From NCBI GenBank assembly GCA_905193145.1, contig CAJJNP010000158.1, positions 1 to 7,896 of the forward strand: a stretch of 7,896 nucleotides of DNA, in the 5' to 3' direction. Of the stretch, positions 1-7,823 are shown piece by piece. The first letter of the stretch is position 1, and each line of letters opens with the position of its first letter. The notes under the pieces were generated by a model. It had not been told where the DNA came from and searched no databases. It saw only the letters and a list, made by a program, of their open reading frames with translations. The DNA is from an uncultured Odoribacter sp. (GTDB lineage: Bacteria > Bacteroidota > Bacteroidia > Bacteroidales > Marinifilaceae). The translations under genes and the position numbers were made by a program.

Positions 1-2506
1 ATTGCAATGAGTGACCTTCTAATGGAATGTCTTTTCCAAATAATCCTAGTGCTTGTAAGCCAAAAATAGTACTAGTAGGTCGCTCAATGGCTTTACGATA
101 GCTTTCCACCCCTTCTATTTCATTCCATTTATCTAATTTATTTTTCGAATAAGTCATATTGGCTCCGACTGTGTATAAAAAGTCCCGCCCGATATTTCCT
201 TTCCAGTTGATTGCAACATCTATACCTTGATTAGTCACCTGACCGATATTTTCATACATTGTATAATTTCCTGCTATAGCAGCATATTGGGTATTATTTA
301 CTCCAATGATGTCTTTTCTACATTCATGGAAATAATTAAGTTCTGTGCTTAAACGATTATTAAAGAATAACCCTTCGATACCAATATTAAACTCTTGAGA
401 GTATTCCCATGTTAAATCAGGATTTCCCCAGCGAGCTAAACTAACTTTATGATCTGTTTGATCCTGGAAGAAGTTATAGTTACCATTATTATTCCAACCA
501 GTTTGATACAAGAAGAATCCAGTATTACCTGTATAGCCTAATACACCGAAACTTGCTTTTAGCTTCAGGAAGTTAACAGCTTTTGCTTCTTTCATGAAAC
601 TTTCGTTAGAAATTATCCATGAAGCTCCTACAGCCGGAGAAAAGAAAAAACGATCGTTTTTATCAAATTTGTTGGACCCCATACCAGCCAGAGTTAGCTC
701 GGCTAGATAGCGTTTGTCATAACTATAGTTTAAACGCAGAGAGATGTTGGCATCTTTAAAATCTTGTGTCATTCCTGTCATCTCATTCTTTGTATACCGG
801 AATGCGCCAATTGCTGAAAAGTCATGCACTCCTAATGTGCGTTCATATCCTATATCTGCACGCATACCAAAATAGCGGTAGGTATTATTGGAGGCTATCT
901 TTTGCGTTTTGGGCAAATCCAGCTTTTTCATCTGTGTATATCGGGTGATAGTTTCACCGTCTAAATCACTATAAGTGTCAATGGCATAGGTCGGATAAGT
1001 ATTCCTTAATTCTTGACGTAAATAACTATAATTGTCAAAAGTTACATAAGCATTAAATGTCAATCCCTTAACGTATTTATTGAAGTCAAAATTTGCTCCA
1101 AGGTTTGTCTGGCTATTTACATACCTTTCGGAGGTGTCACCTCCATAAACCATATCTGCATATAAATTGTCTACTATCCGTGTGCTGGCTCCGAAGAATG
1201 GCGTGCCATCTTCATTGGGGGTAAACTGTCCCGATAATGTTTCATTAGGAATAATGAAAGGGTACTCATTGGGACGATTAGAAGATAATGTACTGAATAT
1301 GCCAGCACCATCTTTTGCTCCCCAGTTTTTCAGTTCCACACGAGCTGCAACATCTGCTGTTACAGTAAGAAAATCGGTGATTTTAATATCCAGATTACCA
1401 CGTGCATTCATACGGTGTAAAGCCGAACGTTCTCCAACTTTTTCTAATCCGGAACCACCAGTATATCCACCAACTAATGCGTATTTCACACCTTCATTAC
1501 CTCCATTAAACTCAATTGTACCTTTTCGGTAGATATTTTGGTTTAATAAGAACTCATTGTAATAATCAACATTTGGATACAATACATCATTGACTCCACT
1601 ACTATTTCTGTATCCTTCTAATTGCGTGTCAGTATAATAAGGATTCATCCCATCGTTTATACGAGCTTCATTAAACAATTTTGAATAGTTGTAGGAATCC
1701 AGATATTTAGGTACACGTGTAGAGGGTTGTACACCGTATTCTACCCCGACACGAACAATTCGTTTATGGGCTTCTCCTCTTTTAGTACGTACCAAAACCA
1801 CTCCGTTTGTGGCGGCTGCTCCATACAGGATTTTGGCTGTAGCATCTTTTAAAACTTCGATGGATTCTATTTCTTCCGGTAAAATATCATCTATCGGGCG
1901 TTCTATTCCGTCAATAATAACCAAGGCTGTATTTGTTCCATTATTGTGTTGTCCGCGTACATATAATGTTGATGTGTTATAGCCCAAGCCGCCATCACCG
2001 GAAATAGCAATTAGCCCGGCAGCCTGTCCTTGTAAGGCATTGGATAATTGTAAATCAGGGTATTTTAATACATTTTCCATAGATAACTTGGATACTGTAC
2101 CTACCAGGTCCCGCTGATACGTTTTTCCACCGTCTGCACGTTCGTGTATGTCCCTTTCTGAAGCATATAGATCTTCATTTTGTAATTTGATGACAGTGGG
2201 CTGTTCTTTTGCGAGGTTTATTACAACATCTTTATAACCGAACGCTTCAATTAATAAGGTTCCATCAGCTTTTGTTTTGAGTGCAAATTTTCCATTTGCA
2301 TCTGTATAGTTTATAATAGAACCTTCACCGCTCAATACTGTTACTCCGCTTAGCGGTTTACCTGTGTTGTCTGTCACCAGCCCTTTCACTTCAATAAGGG
2401 CTGTTTTTTTCTTTTTAGGTTTATCCTGTGCTTCTAGCGAAGTGGCTATGCCGGATAATATAGCAGTGACAAACAGAATAAATATGAATTTATTATATCT
2501 TTTCAT
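1..2506 (-). CDS. SusC/RagA-family TonB-linked outer-membrane transporter, second copy (3' end cut by window)
   Basis: By family, this is an outer-membrane barrel that imports glycan fragments together with a SusD lipoprotein. I translated the minus strand from the ATG at 2506 to base 2 and found 835 codons with no stop. The N-terminus (MKRYNKFIFILFVTAI) is a signal peptide ending near residue 27, followed by a lysine-rich stretch (KPKKKK, about 29-34). Next comes a carboxypeptidase-regulatory-like domain at about 37-108 (VKGLVTDNTGKPLSGV, then YTDANGKFAL). The plug at about 135-245 has NALQGQAAGL, LYVRGQ, DGIERP, IEVLKDATA and ATNGVVLVRTKRG. The rest is barrel. The usual EVVVVGYG TonB box is absent from residues 109-135. 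Family members run about 1000-1050 residues, so roughly 190 C-terminal residues probably lie beyond base 1. It starts 18 bases after the susD stop, so it is co-transcribed. It is far diverged from the first SusC. Family assignment is secure; substrate is unknown. Confidence 0.95.
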   Translation of the reverse strand, partial: MKRYNKFIFILFVTAILSGIATSLEAQDKPKKKKTALIEVKGLVTDNTGKPLSGVTVLSGEGSIINYTDANGKFALKTKADGTLLIEAFGYKDVVINLAKEQPTVIKLQNEDLYASERDIHERADGGKTYQRDLVGTVSKLSMENVLKYPDLQLSNALQGQAAGLIAISGDGGLGYNTSTLYVRGQHNNGTNTALVIIDGIERPIDDILPEEIESIEVLKDATAKILYGAAATNGVVLVRTKRGEAHKRIVRVGVEYGVQPSTRVPKYLDSYNYSKLFNEARINDGMNPYYTDTQLEGYRNSSGVNDVLYPNVDYYNEFLLNQNIYRKGTIEFNGGNEGVKYALVGGYTGGSGLEKVGERSALHRMNARGNLDIKITDFLTVTADVAARVELKNWGAKDGAGIFSTLSSNRPNEYPFIIPNETLSGQFTPNEDGTPFFGASTRIVDNLYADMVYGGDTSERYVNSQTNLGANFDFNKYVKGLTFNAYVTFDNYSYLRQELRNTYPTYAIDTYSDLDGETITRYTQMKKLDLPKTQKIASNNTYRYFGMRADIGYERTLGVHDFSAIGAFRYTKNEMTGMTQDFKDANISLRLNYSYDKRYLAELTLAGMGSNKFDKNDRFFFSPAVGASWIISNESFMKEAKAVNFLKLKASFGVLGYTGNTGFFLYQTGWNNNGNYNFFQDQTDHKVSLARWGNPDLTWEYSQEFNIGIEGLFFNNRLSTELNYFHECRKDIIGVNNTQYAAIAGNYTMYENIGQVTNQGIDVAINWKGNIGRDFLYTVGANMTYSKNKLDKWNEIEGVESYRKAIERPTSTIFGLQALGLFGKDIPLEGHSLQ

Positions 2507-2524
2507 TTGATTAAGCCATTTTAA

Positions 2525-4405
2525 TTACCAATATGGGTTTTGTTGCAAATTATTCAATGCGTCTACGTCATGTTGAGGCAAAGGATACCAGTAATTCTTC
2601 TTTGTAAAAGAACGCACTTCCGGAGTTATATCAATTTGTTCATAATCATAAGTCAATGTAGACTTGTCCGTGATACTTCCATGGTTAGATTCTCGTGGTG
2701 TGAATAATGCTCCCTTAATAGGATAAGTATCCTTGAATGTTTCTTCCAAGATCATCCAACGGCGGATATCCCACCAACGATGATTTTCAAACATTAATTC
2801 TACGGCACGCTCACGGCGATAAGCTTCACGGAATTTATCAGGATCGGCTACAATATCTGATGGCAGATCTGTTAAGCCAATTCGTCTGCGAAGAATATTA
2901 ATAGCTTCTGCAGCTGATATAGGACATCCCTCAATAGTTGCCGTAGCACTTCCGCAACCCTCGAATAGCGCTTCTGCATAATCTAAATAAATTTGCGAAG
3001 CACGGATATATATGGTGAGGAAGCGATAGTCCCACCAACAGTTTGGATTGTTCTTTTCAAGATACTGATTGCATTCCGGCCACATGAACTTTTTACACAT
3101 AAATCCTGTGAACATTCGTTTGTTGCAGTCTTTTTGAGTTAACATGTGCTGATAGGCTGCTCCTCCTTTGTAGGTTGTAATGTAATAGGTACGTCCATCA
3201 GCGTAATGTCCCCAAGTTGTTCCAGGTAAAAGGATGTTGTTATAGAAACGGGGATCACGATCCTCAAATGGCTTATGGTCATAGTCAAGTGCATAGCCGC
3301 TTCGTGGGTCATCAATCGGGTAATAAATACCGTCTGCTCCCTTCTTGTCAAACATATTGACTATGTTCAAACTTGGGCAGCACATGGAATTTCCATCTGG
3401 TCCCGAACCGAATGCAAGATCCTCATATTGCCAGAATGTGCGGATAGTGCGTTTTTGGTTTTGATTAGCAGCGTTAGGAAATTGTCGCTTGACCCAAATG
3501 TACTCCGGTTGATGTACAGGTGGATATTTAAAATAGAAAACATTCGTATATTCTTCTTTACTAGCCAAACCATAGGGATAAGGGGCAGACTTGCTTCCAT
3601 CCATATAACGTATTACTTCATAAGCGGATTTTGCTGCGGATTTTGCGCGTTCCGTGTCATAGCCTTTGTTTTCTGTAGAATTTAAATTATTCTGCATCAA
3701 TGGACTTGCATCAAACAACTGTGTCCATTCTTTAAGTGCCATTGCTGCAATTTTTGTGGGTCTTCCATAGTTTGGATCATCCCAACTGTCAGGTAACATG
3801 TAGATTGCTTTTTGTATATCTTCCATCATCCAATCGTGTGATTCATGGTAGGTCATACGGGGAATATCATCATCTCCACCTTCAAAGACCTTGTCAATAA
3901 TAGGCATTCCCCCATATCTTTTAATTATCTGAAAGTAGAACCAGGAACGATAGAAATAAGCTTGTCCCAGAATCTCATTTTTTTGTTCAGGTGTCAAAGG
4001 AGCCTTATCGATATCATTAATAATGCGGTTATTGATACGCAACGCCTTATATGATCGAGATATAGCTGTACTTCCGGCATTACCGATTTCGAAAGTCTTA
4101 TTTGACTTGGCATTACTTAACCAGTTTCCGGAATGTAAAGTAAAAACGGCAGATGAATTATCTGTGGTTGCCATCTCGTCTGCAAAGAGACCGACAAATG
4201 CGCGTCCATTTTCCCAATTATCCATTACCATAACATTTTCCAATTGGTTGAAAGATTGATCTAAGAAACCTCGTAAGGAATAGTAATCCCTAAAGATATC
4301 ATCTTCTGTCAATCCTACATCTTCCCTTTTATCTAAGAAGTCTTCACAGCTTGTCATCCCACCAAGAATGAAAACTGAACAGATATATAATAATACTTTT
4401 CTCAT
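2525..4405 (-). CDS. SusD/RagB-family surface glycan-binding lipoprotein
   Basis: By family, this is an outer-membrane lipoprotein that forms a lid over its SusC partner and binds oligosaccharide at the cell surface. The 626-residue product has a lipoprotein signal with the lipobox GMTSC, giving lipidated Cys20. Acidic residues follow at once (CEDFLD), as in surface-export signals of Bacteroidota lipoproteins. Family marks in order: a helical TPR-like part (YKALRINNRIIN near 119-130; GQAYFYRSWFYFQIIKRYGG near 147-166), DPRF near 384-387, a helix around YIRASQIYLDYAEAL (466-480), RRERAVELMFENHRWWDIRRW (530-550), and a C-terminal YWYPLPQHDV ending in QNPYW. It is somewhat longer than SusD itself (about 550). 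The mature chain has eight cysteines besides Cys20 (342, 343, 427, 437, 445, 456, 484, 494). It starts 21 bases after the upstream susC stop and ends 18 bases before the second susC, so it is the cognate partner of the first SusC. The substrate cannot be read from the sequence. Confidence 0.97.
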   Translation of the reverse strand: MRKVLLYICSVFILGGMTSCEDFLDKREDVGLTEDDIFRDYYSLRGFLDQSFNQLENVMVMDNWENGRAFVGLFADEMATTDNSSAVFTLHSGNWLSNAKSNKTFEIGNAGSTAISRSYKALRINNRIINDIDKAPLTPEQKNEILGQAYFYRSWFYFQIIKRYGGMPIIDKVFEGGDDDIPRMTYHESHDWMMEDIQKAIYMLPDSWDDPNYGRPTKIAAMALKEWTQLFDASPLMQNNLNSTENKGYDTERAKSAAKSAYEVIRYMDGSKSAPYPYGLASKEEYTNVFYFKYPPVHQPEYIWVKRQFPNAANQNQKRTIRTFWQYEDLAFGSGPDGNSMCCPSLNIVNMFDKKGADGIYYPIDDPRSGYALDYDHKPFEDRDPRFYNNILLPGTTWGHYADGRTYYITTYKGGAAYQHMLTQKDCNKRMFTGFMCKKFMWPECNQYLEKNNPNCWWDYRFLTIYIRASQIYLDYAEALFEGCGSATATIEGCPISAAEAINILRRRIGLTDLPSDIVADPDKFREAYRRERAVELMFENHRWWDIRRWMILEETFKDTYPIKGALFTPRESNHGSITDKSTLTYDYEQIDITPEVRSFTKKNYWYPLPQHDVDALNNLQQNPYW

Positions 4406-4426
4406 CTTTATTTCTTTTGAATATGA

Positions 4427-7400
4427 TTAAAATGAAACTCTTAGTCCTAAAGTGTAAGTACGGACAATCGGATAGCTGCCTACACCTCCTGTTTCAGGGT
4501 CCACGCGTTTGTCCCCTTTCCAGAAGGTTAGTAAATTATTCCCGTTCATGTAAACCTGAAGATTAGAGATATGTGCTTCACTCAACCATTTTTTAGGGAA
4601 TGTATATCCTATCTCCATGTTCTTTAATCGTATATACGAATAGTCGGAATAACGATAAGTACTTTCCACTTTATTGTATGTATTGTTCAAGTGTGTAGCA
4701 GGTCGCATAACACCCGATGAGTTAGCTGTTTCCGGAGTCCATCGTTCCATAGACTTTGGTTGAACGCGTATATTTGAAGCGGGAAAATCCCACAGATATT
4801 GGTCAAACTGTAACTTGTATATATTGCGTGGCGAATAGAGCATTGCACTGAAGTTAAGTCCTTTCCAATTGAACCCGAAAGAAAATCCGATGGTAGTCAA
4901 TGGGTAATTCAATTCGTCTACAACTACCTTGTCGTTTGAGTTGATTATTCCGTCTCCATTGAAGTCTATATAGATAAGGTCTCCCGGAATTACTTGCGAT
5001 GCTGTAGTACCATTTATAGCTGTTTGTGCGTAATTGAACACATCGTCTATCGAACCATAATTACCGATCGCAATAAAACGGTTTTGATAATCAATCGGTT
5101 TACCTGCAGCTTTCAAGTGCTCATCCGCATTTCTAGGATCATCTTTATAGACAATCCGGTTTTCGCTGGCTGCAAAAGTTAAAGCTCCCCAGTAATTAAA
5201 ATTACGTCCGATTTTGTCATTCCAGCGTAACTCTAATTCTAAACCATGATTTTTCGTTTCTCCTCGGTTGATAGCGTTAAAAGTAGCTCCTACAATGGAA
5301 GATGTGGTTTGTGGAGTCATTAGAATATCTTTACGATTCTCTTTAAATAAATCCAAAGTTAAATCTAACTTATTCCATAAGCCAATTTCTATTCCAAAGT
5401 TATGTTTAGTCGCTTTTTCCCATGTTGAAGTCAAGTTAGCAATATCTCCTTCTGTATAGAGCGGGCTATGTGTGACTCCTTGTGTATTTCCTAATTCAAT
5501 ACTTCCTAAAGAATTAAATAATTGGATGTAATTCCAACGTGCAGCAGCTGCATCACTACCGACTTTTCCGTATGAATATCTAAATTTTAGGTTAGTCAGC
5601 ACATCTCCAACATGTTTCTTTATAAAAGGTTCTTCTGAAGCACGCCATCCCAAAGAATAGGAAGGGAACAGGCCGAAGCGTTGCCCTCGGGCAAATTTTT
5701 CCGAACCTGTATAAGAGATATTCATCTCTGCCAAATAACGTTCTTTCCAGTTATAAGTAACACGTCCCACCCATTCTTCACGATAACTTGGGAATTTGAT
5801 AACTTTATCATCTTTTAAATCAGATACTTGACGATTCATCAGAGCTAATGCTGTTACATTATGACTCCCGAATGAACGATTATATTCCACAGAGAATTCG
5901 TAATATAACTTACGATTATAACCATCCAAATTGTCATAAGAAACGTTGGGAGGTAGTTCAATATCCTCATCATTTGGCCATCGTTTTTCCAAAATCATGG
6001 GGTAAGTGAGAGAACCATCTGCATTGACTGTCGGATTAGAATAATCATATTCGCGATGGTATTTAATAATACTGTTTCTGGATTCAAAATCATTGTTACC
6101 CCAAATTTCACCAGTCTTTATACTAGAACGAGTAGTGGAAGCAGAGGTGTATGAAACTTTAGCGGCAGCTTTTAGTCCTTTAGTCAGAAAGTCCAGTTTT
6201 TGTTCCAAACGAACATCATACCATCCCTGAAAGGTTTTATACAGTTGTGATCCATTTGTATTCATATTACAAACAGGATTATAGCCGGCAGTAGATCCAT
6301 CTCCCCAATAGCCATCACTATACTTTATCGGGAAGGAATTGGTTGGTGCCGCAATGATTCTAGTGTACACATCATCAGCAAAGTTGTCATTGCGGTATCC
6401 CATTTTCCCTGCAATATTTACTGATAAGGAAGTCGTTTTAGTTAAATTAAAATCTAAATTTGAACGCCAGTTATAACGGCGATAGTAGTTTCTTGGATCA
6501 AAATTCTCCTGTTTCTGTAAGTCATAAATATCACCGTCATTTTGATAACCGATGGAGGCGAAGTAACGCATGAAATTGGTTCCTCCGCTGATATTCACAT
6601 TATATTGTTGGGAAAAACCTGGTTTAACCAACTCATCCCACCAGTCTACTTGTGGAAAGACATCATTGTAAGGGCCGTAGTTACCTGTATCAAAAGCATT
6701 TGACCAAGCATTGATGACAGATTGTTTAATTTGTTGATTCCAGTTGTTGTCATTAGCTACAGCTTCATTATACATTTTCATAGATGTAACATAATCTGCC
6801 CATTCCATATTTGCAGTAGTCTGTTTAATACCAAAGCTTGTAGAAAAATTGATGTTTGGTTTCTTATCTTGTCCGCGTTTGGTTGTTAACAATATTACAC
6901 CATTTGCACCTCGAACCCCATATACAGCTGTAGCAGAAGCGTCTTTTAGAATAGATATAGACTCGATTTCATTCATGTCAACATCGTTCATATCCCTTTC
7001 TATACCATCCACTAATACTAAAGGGTCAGAGTTTTGCCAGGAAGCCTTACCACGAATGTACATTTTGGTATCACTTGCTCCAGGCTTGCCTGACGTATTG
7101 ATAGCTACCAAACCATTTAGTTTGCCTTGTAAAGCTTCTGATACAGAAGTAATATTACCTCCTTTCAACAATTCTTCTCCTTTAGTTTGGGTAATGGCGC
7201 CTACACTTGATACCTTTTTCTGAATACCATAACCTACTACCACTACTTCTTCTAGTTGTTTGCTGTCTTCTTCCAGAGAAATGATAGGCTCTTTTTTCAG
7301 ATCATCCACTTTGATTTTCTTTTCTTGATAGCCGATATAAGAGATTTTGAGTACAGCATTAGCAGCTACAGATAGCGTAAACCGACCATCTATGTCAGAA

Positions 7401-7579
7401 ATGGTACCATTCGAAGTGCCTTCAACAGTAATATTTACTCCTATTAAAGGTTCATTACTTTTTGCATCTACAATTTGTCCTTTAATGCTATGATTCTGCC
7501 CCCAAAGTAGAGGAGGAGAGAGTAGCAGAGCTAGAAAGAGTAGACACATCCACTTAAATTCCAAGTTTTGATGTTTCAT
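4427..7579 (-). CDS. SusC/RagA-family TonB-linked outer-membrane transporter, first copy (complete)
   Basis: By family, this is an outer-membrane TonB-dependent importer of glycan oligomers working with the SusD encoded next to it. The protein has 1050 residues, a typical length. It opens with a signal peptide (hydrophobic core about 11-26, likely cleavage near WGQ at 26-28). A carboxypeptidase-regulatory-like domain follows at about 32-105 (KGQIVDAKSNEPLIGVNI, SDIDGRFTL). A textbook TonB box EEVVVVGYG is at 110-118. The plug at about 120-237 has SEALQGKLNGL, MYIRGKAS, DGIERDMNDVDMNEIESI, LKDASATAVYG and GANGVILLTTKRG. The barrel ends with YIRLKNMEIGYTFP (982-995), NLQVYMNGNNLLTF (1006-1019) and a terminal phenylalanine in GLRVSF, as expected for barrel insertion. 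An EF-hand-like loop is at 872-883 (DFNGDGIINSND). There is no STN domain before the carboxypeptidase-like domain, so signalling to an anti-sigma factor is not expected. It is the first gene of the operon and is preceded by a 244-base intergenic region. The ATG at 7579 gives the complete signal peptide. Confidence 0.97.
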   Translation of the reverse strand: MKHQNLEFKWMCLLFLALLLSPPLLWGQNHSIKGQIVDAKSNEPLIGVNITVEGTSNGTISDIDGRFTLSVAANAVLKISYIGYQEKKIKVDDLKKEPIISLEEDSKQLEEVVVVGYGIQKKVSSVGAITQTKGEELLKGGNITSVSEALQGKLNGLVAINTSGKPGASDTKMYIRGKASWQNSDPLVLVDGIERDMNDVDMNEIESISILKDASATAVYGVRGANGVILLTTKRGQDKKPNINFSTSFGIKQTTANMEWADYVTSMKMYNEAVANDNNWNQQIKQSVINAWSNAFDTGNYGPYNDVFPQVDWWDELVKPGFSQQYNVNISGGTNFMRYFASIGYQNDGDIYDLQKQENFDPRNYYRRYNWRSNLDFNLTKTTSLSVNIAGKMGYRNDNFADDVYTRIIAAPTNSFPIKYSDGYWGDGSTAGYNPVCNMNTNGSQLYKTFQGWYDVRLEQKLDFLTKGLKAAAKVSYTSASTTRSSIKTGEIWGNNDFESRNSIIKYHREYDYSNPTVNADGSLTYPMILEKRWPNDEDIELPPNVSYDNLDGYNRKLYYEFSVEYNRSFGSHNVTALALMNRQVSDLKDDKVIKFPSYREEWVGRVTYNWKERYLAEMNISYTGSEKFARGQRFGLFPSYSLGWRASEEPFIKKHVGDVLTNLKFRYSYGKVGSDAAAARWNYIQLFNSLGSIELGNTQGVTHSPLYTEGDIANLTSTWEKATKHNFGIEIGLWNKLDLTLDLFKENRKDILMTPQTTSSIVGATFNAINRGETKNHGLELELRWNDKIGRNFNYWGALTFAASENRIVYKDDPRNADEHLKAAGKPIDYQNRFIAIGNYGSIDDVFNYAQTAINGTTASQVIPGDLIYIDFNGDGIINSNDKVVVDELNYPLTTIGFSFGFNWKGLNFSAMLYSPRNIYKLQFDQYLWDFPASNIRVQPKSMERWTPETANSSGVMRPATHLNNTYNKVESTYRYSDYSYIRLKNMEIGYTFPKKWLSEAHISNLQVYMNGNNLLTFWKGDKRVDPETGGVGSYPIVRTYTLGLRVSF

Positions 7580-7823
7580 AGTAATAACGTTAAAAAGTTG
7601 TGTGTATAAAAAACATTCTTATTTCTTTTTTTCTGTTTTGGGTAAGGTTCTACTATACAGCGTTTAGCCCATATTTTGTAAGCCTTTGTCATTTCAACTA
7701 CTTTTTGCCTATAGCATTATTGTTCATCAATAATGCTATAGGCAAAATGAGATAATTTGATTTTATAGTAATATTCTTTAAAGATCTCATATGTATAAAT
7801 TTGAAGTAAACGTCGTGCTAACT
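7580..7823 (-). promoter_or_regulatory. Intergenic region and probable leader of the susC-susD-susC operon
   Basis: These 244 AT-rich bases separate the stop of the upstream partial gene from the first susC ATG and are the only place in the window where an operon promoter could lie. A perfect inverted repeat occupies 7703-7747. I found no exact match to the Bacteroides -7 element TAnnTTTG on the minus strand. The nearest is TCATTTTG, which overlaps the upstream edge of the inverted repeat, has one mismatch, and lacks an obvious -33 TTTG. No strong Shine-Dalgarno site precedes the ATG; the last bases are AT-rich, which is normal in this phylum. The promoter position is therefore unassigned, and transcription might also read in from the upstream gene. 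Confidence 0.4.
7703..7747. repeat. Perfect 20-bp inverted repeat with a 5-nt loop
   Basis: The left arm TTTTGCCTATAGCATTATTG (7703-7722) is exactly complementary to the right arm CAATAATGCTATAGGCAAAA (7728-7747). The loop is TTCAT, or ATGAA in the operon's own strand. The match stops at a T/T pair just outside (7702 and 7748). In RNA this would be a long uninterrupted stem on either strand. It lies 76 bases past the stop of the upstream gene and 123 bases before the susC ATG. It lacks the T-run after the stem that an intrinsic terminator needs; the flanks are T-rich before and A-rich after on both strands. Its role is open: 3'-end or processing hairpin of the upstream mRNA, leader structure of the susC mRNA, or a dyad operator. 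Confidence 0.9.

Noticed and set aside
1167..1532. 121-codon open frame on the plus strand
   Set aside because: It is antisense to the second susC, whose translation is continuous and has clear family motifs here. The product has no recognisable features.
1..2506. Second susC as a broken pseudogene, because it has no stop or start pair inside the window
   Set aside because: I translated all 835 codons and found no stop or frameshift. It is simply cut by the window edge.
3275..3685. 136-codon open frame on the plus strand inside susD
   Set aside because: It is a shadow of the SusD coding frame on the other strand, with no upstream signals and no domain-like content.
6849..7223. 124-codon open frame on the plus strand inside the first susC
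   Set aside because: It lies opposite the strongly conserved plug domain. The opposite-strand frame is open because of the codon composition of that region.
1..7579. Recent tandem duplication of susC
   Set aside because: The two proteins share only family-level motifs in the plug and differ throughout the signal peptide, TonB-box region and barrel.
7703..7747. Inverted repeat as an intrinsic (rho-independent) terminator
   Set aside because: On both strands the stem is preceded by T and followed by A residues, so there is no U-tract after the hairpin. The stem is also relatively AT-rich.
7796..7803. TAAATTTG, an exact match to the Bacteroides -7 element on the plus strand
   Set aside because: No -33 TTTG lies at the expected distance. 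A single 8-base degenerate match in AT-rich DNA is expected by chance, and there is no plus-strand gene for it to serve.
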